A stretch of 20,262 nt of DNA, from contig CANJXD010000035.1 of NCBI GenBank assembly GCA_947478535.1, positions 1 to 20,262 of the forward strand, written 5' to 3'. Below the pieces are notes generated by a model, which did no database searches, was not told the origin of the DNA, and worked only from the letters and a program-made list of their open reading frames with translations. Each line of letters starts with the position of its first letter. The stretch's first letter is position 1. This document shows positions 7,024-12,954 of the stretch, piece by piece. Position numbers and translations under genes: made by a program. Origin of the DNA: Acetobacteraceae bacterium (GTDB taxonomy: Bacteria; Pseudomonadota; Alphaproteobacteria; Acetobacterales; Acetobacteraceae).

Positions 7024-8604
7024 CTAGCGCGCGGCGGGGCGTATGGCTGTCGCATCCGTCTGCTCATCCGCGCGGGCCTCATAGGTCAGGCTGCTGCGCA
7101 TCGCCCAGAGCCCGGCCTGGAGATAGAGCGGGATGAGGGGAAGATCCTCCAGCGCCAGGCGCTGGGCCTGGCGCAGCAGGTCCTCTCGCTTCGCCGAATC
7201 CATCTCCCCTTCCGCGGCGGCGACCAGCTGGTCCATCGCGGGATTGGAGTAGAGCGTGCGGTTCGCGGCGCCATGACCGCGATCCCGGTTCGGGGTCCGC
7301 AGCACGGAGTTCAGCACGACGGAGGATTCGCCCGTGGAATTGCCCCAGGTGAGCAATGCGGTGGGAAATTCGCGGCGCGTCGCGCGGGTGATGAAGGTGG
7401 CGTAGGGCTGCGCATCCACCGTGGTCCGCACGCCGATCCGCGCCCACATCTGGCCAACGGCCTGCACGATGCGCGCATCATTCATGTAGCGGTCATTCGA
7501 CCCGCCGAGGGTGATCTGGAAGCCCTGGGGATAGCCGGCCTGGGTGAGCAGCGATCGCGCGGCTTCGAGATCCGCCGGCGGCACGGCCATGTCCGGGATG
7601 TGGCTGTAGCTGCCGGGCGGCATGAACTGCGTGGTGGCGAGTGCCGCGCCTTCCATCACCCGGTCCACCAGCAAGCGGCGGTCGATGGCGAGCGACAGCG
7701 CGCGGCGGACGCGAAGGTCCGCCAGCGGGTTGGCATCGAGCGGCGCGCCATTGGCGCCGGCCAGCAGCGGCACCGGCGCGGCGCGCGTCAGGTCCAGCGT
7801 GATGTACATGGTCCGCAGGCTGGTCGTCTCCGCCACCCGGAAGCGGTTGTCCTGGCGAAGCCGGGTGAGGTCTGAGGTCGGGATCTGGTCGATGAAATCG
7901 ACATCGCCCGCGAGCAGCGCCGCCATGCGGGAGGCATCGTTGGTGATCATCCGGTAGGTGACGTTCGCCCAATGCGGCTTCGGCCCCCACCAGCCATCGT
8001 TGCGCGTCAGGCCGATGCGGTCCCCCTGCGCATAGGAGGCAAGGCGATAGGGCCCGGTGCCGATGGTGGCGCGGCCGCTGTTGTAGTCTGACGTCGTGGC
8101 CGAGCCGTGCTGCGCGCGGCCGATCATGAAGACCTGGCTCATATAGATCGGCAGCAGGGGGAAGGGGCCGTCCGTATGCAGGCGGATGGTGCGGGCATCG
8201 ACGATCTCGACGCGCTTCACCGGGCGCACATGCGTGGTGTAGGAGGCGCCAGGGCCGGTGACGCCGGGGATGCGTTCGAGGGTGAAGGCGACGTCATCCG
8301 TCGTGAAGGGACGGCCGTCATGGAAGCGGATTCCGTCGCGCAGCGTGAATTCCCACGCATCATTGCCAATGGCGCGCCAGCTTTCCGCCATGCCCGGCAC
8401 GAGCTGCGCCTTCGCATCGGTGTTCAGCAGCGAATCGAACAGCAGCTGGGAGACTTCGCGGTTCGAGCGCAGCTGATGATAGTGCGGATCGAGCGAGGAA
8501 ATGGGGGAGCCCATGCCGAGGGTGATCGTCTGTGCGACCGCCATCGGCGCCGAGAGCGCGCCGAGCAACGAAAGGCCGATCGCGTGGCGATGCAAGGGTG
8601 ACAT
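7024..8604 (-). CDS. ABC transporter substrate-binding protein, family 5 (peptide/opine type), 526 aa
   Basis: This is a periplasmic binding protein of the DppA/OppA (SBP_bac_5) family. It has a signal peptide (MSPLHRHAIGLSLLGALSAPMAVA, cut before QTI). Typical family blocks follow: SSLDPHYHQLRSNREVSQLLFDSLL, VPGMAESWRAIGNDAWEF, RFHDGRPFTTDDVAFTLERI, GTGPYRLASY, and the hinge-proximal VRRALSLAIDRRLLVDRVMEG. It is paralogous to the binding protein at 15072-16610. It has no neighbouring permease or ATPase genes. The ATG at 8604 has an AGAGGAGGAAG Shine-Dalgarno about 9 nt upstream. The predicted promoter (8679-8707) and a TetR-like operator (8654-8672) lie upstream, shared back to back with the TctC gene at 8841. 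The ligand is unknown: despite the family name, many members bind opines, sugars or other small molecules. Confidence 0.92.
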   Translation of the reverse strand: MSPLHRHAIGLSLLGALSAPMAVAQTITLGMGSPISSLDPHYHQLRSNREVSQLLFDSLLNTDAKAQLVPGMAESWRAIGNDAWEFTLRDGIRFHDGRPFTTDDVAFTLERIPGVTGPGASYTTHVRPVKRVEIVDARTIRLHTDGPFPLLPIYMSQVFMIGRAQHGSATTSDYNSGRATIGTGPYRLASYAQGDRIGLTRNDGWWGPKPHWANVTYRMITNDASRMAALLAGDVDFIDQIPTSDLTRLRQDNRFRVAETTSLRTMYITLDLTRAAPVPLLAGANGAPLDANPLADLRVRRALSLAIDRRLLVDRVMEGAALATTQFMPPGSYSHIPDMAVPPADLEAARSLLTQAGYPQGFQITLGGSNDRYMNDARIVQAVGQMWARIGVRTTVDAQPYATFITRATRREFPTALLTWGNSTGESSVVLNSVLRTPNRDRGHGAANRTLYSNPAMDQLVAAAEGEMDSAKREDLLRQAQRLALEDLPLIPLYLQAGLWAMRSSLTYEARADEQTDATAIRPAAR

Positions 8605-8620
8605 GGGCTGCTTCCTCCTC

Positions 8621-8635
8621 TGCCCCTTGGGGGCA
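8621..8635 (-). other. Stem-loop in the 5' leader of the family-5 binding protein gene
   Basis: TGCCCC-TTG-GGGGCA forms a perfect 6-bp GC-rich stem with a 3-nt loop. It sits directly upstream of the GAGGAGGAAG ribosome-binding site, within the predicted leader of about 68 nt. It could stabilise the mRNA 5' end or modulate access to the ribosome-binding site. There is no U-tract, so it is not a standard terminator. Chance occurrence in GC-rich DNA is possible. Confidence 0.35.
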
Positions 8636-8653
8636 TTGCCGTCCCGGCATCGG

Positions 8654-8672
8654 CGAACCGACCGGTCGTTCG
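8654..8672. promoter_or_regulatory. TetR-like operator copy 1 (ACCGACCGGTC)
   Basis: A perfect 10-bp palindrome CGACCGGTCG (8659-8668) lies inside the near-palindromic CGAACCGACCGGTCGTTCG. The core ACCGACCGGTC matches two other sites in the window (8786 and 9891) in the pattern ACCGANCGGTC. It lies over the predicted start point of the leftward promoter, about 50 bp before the ATG at 8604. The dyad form and its location over the start point are typical of TetR-family repressor sites. Confidence 0.6.
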
Positions 8673-8678
8673 GGGCGC

Positions 8679-8707
8679 ACGCTATGCGCTGCGGCAGGGC
8701 TTCGCAA
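8679..8707 (-). promoter_or_regulatory. Predicted sigma70-type promoter P1 for the family-5 binding protein gene
   Basis: On the minus strand the boxes are TTGCGA (8707-8702), a 17-bp spacer, then TAGCGT (8684-8679) followed by GC. The predicted start is near 8672, inside operator copy 1. The -10 context CATAGCGTGCG matches CATAGAGTGCG of the opposing promoter P2 at 10 of 11 positions. The boxes are weak against the E. coli consensus; the support is the repetition in three promoters. Confidence 0.45.
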
Positions 8708-8715
8708 GCGGCCCA

Positions 8716-8724
8716 GGGGGGGGG
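8716..8724. repeat. Run of nine G between divergent promoters P1 and P2
   Basis: An uninterrupted G9 tract sits between the -35 boxes of the two divergent promoters (8707 and 8747). Such homopolymers are prone to slippage, and a length change would alter the spacing between the promoters. No effect on a coding frame is expected. Confidence 0.5.
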
Positions 8725-8746
8725 CTTTGGTGGCCCTTCGTGGCGA

Positions 8747-8776
8747 TTGCGGGAAGGCGCGGTTGCGCCATAGAGT
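8747..8776 (+). promoter_or_regulatory. Predicted sigma70-type promoter P2 for the TctC gene
   Basis: TTGCGG (8747-8752), an 18-bp spacer, then TAGAGT (8771-8776) followed by GC. The predicted start is near 8783, at the edge of operator copy 2. The layout matches P1 and P3. Confidence 0.45.
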
Positions 8777-8783
8777 GCGGCAC

Positions 8784-8797
8784 TGACCGAACGGTCA
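8784..8797. promoter_or_regulatory. TetR-like operator copy 2 (TGACCGAACGGTCA)
   Basis: Perfect 6-bp inverted arms TGACCG/CGGTCA surround a 2-bp centre. The core ACCGAACGGTC starts at 8786. It lies just downstream of the predicted -10 box of P2 and 43 bp before the ATG at 8841. It differs from copy 3 only at the central base within the 14-bp core. Confidence 0.65.
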
Positions 8798-8840
8798 AGC
8801 GGCGCCAGCAGTGATGCCGCAAGGGGAAGGAAGCGACGGC

Positions 8841-9833
8841 ATGGACAGGACTTCCATCATGGCGGGTCGGCGCGGGCTGCTGGGGGCCGCGGCACTGGCG
8901 GGCGCGGGCTTCGCCGGTGCGGCGCGGGCGCAGGGCTGGCCGGCGCGGCCGCTGCGCATGGTGGTGCCCTTCGTGCCGGGCGGCGGGGCCGACCTCAATG
9001 CGCGGCTGGTCGCGGAACCGCTGGCGCAGGATCTCGGGCAGAGCATTGTCGTGGAGAATCGCGGAGGCGCGGGCGGCACCATCGGCGCGATGGCCGTGGT
9101 GCAGGCGCCGGCCGATGGCTACACGCTGTTCTACGGCACGCCGGGGCCGCTGATCACCAACCCCTTCCTGATGGCGTCCATGCCCTATGACGCGGAGCGG
9201 GATTTCGCGCCGGTCAGCCTGCTGACGAAGGGCGCCTATTGCATGGCGGTCGGGCGCGATCTGCCGGTGCGCAGCGTGGCGGAACTGATCGCCCTCGCCA
9301 AGGCAAGGCCGGGGGAGCTGACCTTCGCGAGTTCCGGTGTCGGCGCGGGCAGCCACCTGGCGGGGGAATTGCTGTGCATGCAGGCCGGCATCCGCATGAA
9401 TCACGTGCCCTATCGCGGCACCGGGCCGGCGCTGCAGGATGTAGCGATGGGCCGGGTTTCCGTCTCCATCGACAGCTATGGGCCGATGATCCCGCTGATC
9501 CAGGCCGGCACGTTGCGGCCCATCGCGGTGACGAGCATCGAGGCGCTGCCGGAAGCGCCGGATCTGCCGACGGTGGCCACGGTGCTTCCGGGCTACGAAG
9601 TGACGGTGGTGAACTACCTCTGCGTCCGCGCCGGCACGCCGCGCCCGATCATCGACCGGCTGCACCAGGGGCTTGCGCGCGTGCTGGCCTCCCCAGCCCT
9701 CATTGAGCGGTCCCGCGCCGCGGGGGCGAGTGGCCCGCGATCCAGCACGCCGGAGGAACTCGGCGCGCTGCTGGCGGCGGAGCGCGCGAAATGGGGAGAG
9801 GTTATTCGCGGCGCTGGAATCCAGGCGAGCTGA
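8841..9833 (+). CDS. Tripartite tricarboxylate transporter (TctC/Bug) substrate-binding protein, 330 aa
   Basis: This is a second Bug/TctC periplasmic binding protein. The N-terminus AGRRGLLGAAALAGAGFAGA, then ARA before QGW, has a twin-arginine-like RRxLL pattern, so Tat export is possible, unlike the first copy. Family motifs are GWPARPLRMVVPFVPGGGAD, VVENRGGAGGTIGA, PADGYTLFYGTPGPL, MNHVPYRGTGPALQDV and GTLRPIAVTS. The ATG at 8841 was chosen over the ATG at 8811 because AAGGGGAAGGA precedes it at a good distance and the signal peptide begins there. It is transcribed divergently from the family-5 binding protein gene, behind promoter P2 and operator copy 2. It is followed by an acyl-CoA operon under the same operator type. 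No TctA or TctB genes are seen. The ligand is unknown, likely a carboxylic acid. Confidence 0.92.
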   Translation: MDRTSIMAGRRGLLGAAALAGAGFAGAARAQGWPARPLRMVVPFVPGGGADLNARLVAEPLAQDLGQSIVVENRGGAGGTIGAMAVVQAPADGYTLFYGTPGPLITNPFLMASMPYDAERDFAPVSLLTKGAYCMAVGRDLPVRSVAELIALAKARPGELTFASSGVGAGSHLAGELLCMQAGIRMNHVPYRGTGPALQDVAMGRVSVSIDSYGPMIPLIQAGTLRPIAVTSIEALPEAPDLPTVATVLPGYEVTVVNYLCVRAGTPRPIIDRLHQGLARVLASPALIERSRAAGASGPRSSTPEELGALLAAERAKWGEVIRGAGIQAS

Positions 9834-9857
9834 CCGGGTCTCCTGCATATCGGCGTC

Positions 9858-9886
9858 TTGCAAGGTGGCGCCACGGCGCCTAATCT
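9858..9886 (+). promoter_or_regulatory. Predicted sigma70-type promoter P3 for the acyl-CoA operon
   Basis: TTGCAA (9858-9863), a 17-bp spacer, then TAATCT (9881-9886) followed by GC. The predicted start is near 9893, inside operator copy 3. The spacer contains two GGCGCC copies (9867-9872 and 9875-9880), which could form a hairpin or a second protein site. Confidence 0.45.
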
Positions 9887-9887
9887 G

Positions 9888-9903
9888 CTGACCGATCGGT
9901 CAG
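9888..9903. promoter_or_regulatory. TetR-like operator copy 3 (CTGACCGATCGGTCAG)
   Basis: This is a perfect 16-bp palindrome between the TctC stop at 9833 and the crotonase start at 9924. It begins 2 bp after the predicted -10 box, so a bound repressor would block initiation. It shares ACCGANCGGTC with copies 1 and 2. It is the best dyad of the three. Confidence 0.7.
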
Positions 9904-9923
9904 TATATGGGGGGATACGAAAG

Positions 9924-10694
9924 ATGTCATCCGATGTCGTGACACTGGAGGTGTCGGACTATGTGGCCGTTGCCACGCTGAACCGGCCTCCGGTGAACGC
10001 GGTGAATGCGGAGATGCGAAACCGCATCATCGAGATCTTCGACGAGGTGACGGACCGCGACGATATCCGCTGCGTCGTGCTGACGGGGCAGGGCAAGACC
10101 TTCTGCGCCGGTGCCGACCTCAAGCAGCGGCCAGACCCGACCAAGGCCGGTTCCTTCTGGCACCACAACCGCATCACGCGGGAGACGGGGAATTCCATCA
10201 AGGAATGCACCAAGCCTGTGATTTGCGCCGTCAATGGCGCGGCGCTCGGTGCGGGCTTCGGGCTGATGGCGTCCTGCGACATCATGATGGCGTCGGAGAA
10301 CGCGGTGTTCGGCATGCCGGAGATCGATGTCGGCCTGGCCGGTGGCGTCGCGATGCTGAGCGAATTGTTCAGCAAATCCTTCGTCCGCCGCCTGACCTTC
10401 ACGGGGGATCGGCTGCCGGCGGCAGAACTGTATCGCCTCGGCGTTCTGGACAGCGTCTGGCCGCTGGACCAGCTTCTGCCGGAAGCGATGAAGATGGCCG
10501 CGCGCATCGCCGGCAAGAGCCCGACGGGCATCAAATACGCGAAGAACAGCGCGAATTTCGTCACGCTGATGTCGCCCAAGGATGCCTATCGCTTCGAACA
10601 GAACTTCACTTACGAACTGGCGAAGACGGAAGACGCGATCGAGGCGCGCACGGCGCAGCTCGAGAAGCGCAAGCCGGTCTTCAAGGGACGCTGA
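9924..10694 (+). CDS. Enoyl-CoA hydratase/isomerase (crotonase) family protein, 256 aa
   Basis: This is a crotonase-fold acyl-CoA enzyme. It has LNRPPVNAVNAEM (19-31), the oxyanion loop FCAGADLK (60-67), VNGAALGAGFGLMASCDI (103-120), and VFGMPEIDVGLAGG (128-141). The second catalytic Glu is present (Glu133, equivalent to rat Glu164). The position equivalent to rat Glu144 is Gly113 (GFGL where hydratases have CELA). Ordinary hydration of 2-enoyl-CoA is therefore doubtful, and an isomerase, hydrolase or retro-Claisen type reaction is possible. The ATG at 9924 has GGGGGGA 8 nt upstream; an earlier in-frame ATG at 9858 lies in the promoter and is rejected. It is the first gene of a six-gene operon, 6 bp before the acyl-CoA dehydrogenase gene. 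Confidence 0.9.
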   Translation: MSSDVVTLEVSDYVAVATLNRPPVNAVNAEMRNRIIEIFDEVTDRDDIRCVVLTGQGKTFCAGADLKQRPDPTKAGSFWHHNRITRETGNSIKECTKPVICAVNGAALGAGFGLMASCDIMMASENAVFGMPEIDVGLAGGVAMLSELFSKSFVRRLTFTGDRLPAAELYRLGVLDSVWPLDQLLPEAMKMAARIAGKSPTGIKYAKNSANFVTLMSPKDAYRFEQNFTYELAKTEDAIEARTAQLEKRKPVFKGR

Positions 10695-10700
10695 TCCGCC

Positions 10701-11879
10701 ATGGCCACCGGGATCGACTACGACGCCTTCCGCCGCGAGGTTACGGAATTCGCGCTGACGCGCTGCCCGCCGGAGATCCGCGCGGTGGTCGCGACCTATC
10801 GGAAGCTGTCGCGGAAGATCTGGGCGCCGTGGCAGCGAATTTTGTTCGAGCATGGCTGGGGGGCGCCGGGCTGGCCGAAGGAATTCGGCGGCACGGGGTG
10901 GGACCATCGCCAGCGCCACATCTTCGACGAGGTGATGGCGGAATGCGATTGCCCGCCGCAATACCATCACGGGCTACGCCACCTCGGCCCTGTCATCATC
11001 GCCTTCGGGAATGACGAACAGAAGCAGCGCTTCCTTCCCGGCATCCTCGATGGCACGGATTGGTGGTGCCAGGGCTATTCGGAACCCGGCGCGGGGTCCG
11101 ACCTCGCCTCGCTGCGCACCACGGCGCGGCGGGACGGGGATGACTATGTCGTGGAGGGGCAGAAGACCTGGACCTCCCACGCCCAGGAAGCGGACTGGAT
11201 GTACACGCTGGTCCGCACCTCCAAGGAACCGAAGCGCCAGCAGGGGATCTCGCTGCTGCTGATTCCGCTGAACACGCCCGGCATCACCATCCGCCCGATC
11301 GAGACCATAGACGGCTGGCACCATGTGAACGAGGTGTTCCTCGACAACGTCCGCGTGCCCGTCGCCAACCGGATCGGTGAGGAAGGCCAGGGCTGGACCT
11401 ATGGCAAGTTCCTGCTGGAGCGGGAACGGCTTGGCGGTGCCAATGTCGCGCCGATGCTGAAGAACCTGGCGCGCACGCGGGACCTGCTGGAGACGGAACT
11501 GCCGGGCGCGGAGCAGGCGCCGAAGCGGGCGATGCTGGAACAGCGTCTGCTGGCGGCGGAGGCTGAGCTGCTCGGCGCGCAGGCATTGGGGGAGGAAGCG
11601 GTGGCGGCGGTGATGGACGGGCGGCCGCTCGGCCTGCTGGCCTCCGTGCTCAAGCTGTCCACCAGCCATACCGCGCAGCGCGTGTCCGATGTGGCGCTGG
11701 ACGCGGTGGGCGAAAGGCTCGCGACGCGGTTCCGGCGCGTCGATGGCTCGGGCGCGAATGCGGAAGCGCCGGGGCTGGAGTGGTTGCAGAACTACCTCTA
11801 TGGCCGCGTCCGCACGATCTATGGCGGCAGCAGCGAAGTGCAGAAGAACGTGATCGCCAAGCAGCTTTTCGGATTCTGA
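10701..11879 (+). CDS. Acyl-CoA dehydrogenase, large-subunit type, 392 aa
   Basis: This FAD-dependent acyl-CoA dehydrogenase would introduce a 2,3-double bond into an acyl-CoA. It shows GWGAPGWPKEFGGTGW (52-67), the flavin-contact block GYSEPGAGSDLASLRT (125-140), GQKTWTSHAQEADWMYTLVRT (153-173), and the C-terminal IYGGSSEVQKNVIAKQ (373-388). The place of the MCAD-type catalytic Glu is Gly375. Glu240 or Glu242 in FLLERER lies where isovaleryl-CoA and long-chain enzymes keep their base. The length and the following smaller dehydrogenase gene resemble large/small pairs such as PimC/PimD or FadE28/FadE29-type heteromers. The gap to the next gene is 4 bp, so the two are probably co-translated into one complex. 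The substrate is not recognisable. Confidence 0.93.
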   Translation: MATGIDYDAFRREVTEFALTRCPPEIRAVVATYRKLSRKIWAPWQRILFEHGWGAPGWPKEFGGTGWDHRQRHIFDEVMAECDCPPQYHHGLRHLGPVIIAFGNDEQKQRFLPGILDGTDWWCQGYSEPGAGSDLASLRTTARRDGDDYVVEGQKTWTSHAQEADWMYTLVRTSKEPKRQQGISLLLIPLNTPGITIRPIETIDGWHHVNEVFLDNVRVPVANRIGEEGQGWTYGKFLLERERLGGANVAPMLKNLARTRDLLETELPGAEQAPKRAMLEQRLLAAEAELLGAQALGEEAVAAVMDGRPLGLLASVLKLSTSHTAQRVSDVALDAVGERLATRFRRVDGSGANAEAPGLEWLQNYLYGRVRTIYGGSSEVQKNVIAKQLFGF

Positions 11880-11883
11880 CGGC

Positions 11884-12951
11884 ATGCCCTTCACCGCCAC
11901 GCCGCTGATCGCCGGCGACATGTACGACATGGCCAGCCGCATCGCGCGGGATGCCGACGCCGCCTTGGCGCTGAACCCGGATGCGGCGGCGCAGGCGGCC
12001 TGCATCGGGCAGCTCTGGGCGCAGGTCGCGGAGCTCGGCTGGATGGCGACGATGGTCGCCGAGGCGCAGGGCGGTGCCGGTGGTACGCTGGGCGATGTGG
12101 CGGCGCTGGCCGGGGGCGCCGGGTGCGCGGCGCTGCCGCTGCCGATCGCCGCCGCCTGCGCCGTGGTGCCGCATCTGCTGGCGCTGGTGCCGGGGGCGCC
12201 GTTGCTGGCAGAGGTCGCGGCGGGTTCGGCACGGATCGCCGTCATCCTGCCTGGCGCGGCGCAGGACCCGGGCGCGGCGCCGCTGGCGCTGGCCGATGGC
12301 GTGCTGCGGGGTGGCGTTGTCGGCGTGGCGATGCCGCCGGCGCCGACGCATCTGCTGGCGGTGGTGGGCGATGCGCTGCTGCTGATGCCGGTGGATGCGC
12401 CGGGACTTTCGCTCGCGACGTCGCAGCGGATCGATCGGTGCCTGACCGGCGATTTCACTTTCGCGGGTGTTGCCGCGACCCTGCTGGCCGAGGGGCCGGC
12501 GGTGGCGCGGCAGGCGGAGGAGGCGCGGGATCTCGGCGCGCTGGTCACCTGCGTGGAGGCGACGGAGGCCGCGGGCGCGCTGATCGAACAGACCATCGCC
12601 TATCTGTCCACCCGCGTGCAGTTCGGCGCGCCGCTGGGTACGAACCAGGCGCTGCGGCATCGCGTGGCGGAAATGTATGTGGAGTACGAGACGCTGCGCG
12701 GCCTGGTGGGTACGGCGTTGCGTCATGCGGAGGAGGATGGGCGCCCGCGCTGGCGCGATGTCGCCTTCGCCAAGCTGCGCCTCGGCCATGCCGGGCGCAG
12801 CATCGCGGAAGCCTCCATCCAGTGTCATGGCGGCATGGGCATGACGGATGGGCTGCCAGCGACGCGGCTCGCGCGGCGGATCATGATGGCGGAACACGAA
12901 TACGGGGACCGCTTTTTCCAGGCGCGCCGGCTTCTCGCCACGGAGGGTTGA
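11884..12951 (+). CDS. Acyl-CoA dehydrogenase, small-subunit type, 355 aa
   Basis: This is a divergent acyl-CoA dehydrogenase-fold protein, shorter than usual, with an Ala/Gly-rich middle domain (about 90-200). The N-terminal helical domain includes AELGWMATMVAEAQGGAGGTLGD. The C-terminal domain is better conserved: YLSTRVQFGAPLGTNQALRHRVAEMY (from 240), with the Arg and Gln contacts for FAD, and QCHGGMGMTDGLPATRLAR (from 313). The middle domain lacks the clear EPxAGSD flavin block of the large partner. This is what one expects if it acts as the structural or half-site subunit of a heteromer. It starts 4 bp after the large subunit and ends 3 bp before the ligase. The pairing is inferred from gene order; it could also act alone on another intermediate. 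Confidence 0.88.
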   Translation: MPFTATPLIAGDMYDMASRIARDADAALALNPDAAAQAACIGQLWAQVAELGWMATMVAEAQGGAGGTLGDVAALAGGAGCAALPLPIAAACAVVPHLLALVPGAPLLAEVAAGSARIAVILPGAAQDPGAAPLALADGVLRGGVVGVAMPPAPTHLLAVVGDALLLMPVDAPGLSLATSQRIDRCLTGDFTFAGVAATLLAEGPAVARQAEEARDLGALVTCVEATEAAGALIEQTIAYLSTRVQFGAPLGTNQALRHRVAEMYVEYETLRGLVGTALRHAEEDGRPRWRDVAFAKLRLGHAGRSIAEASIQCHGGMGMTDGLPATRLARRIMMAEHEYGDRFFQARRLLATEG

Positions 12952-12954
12952 GCG

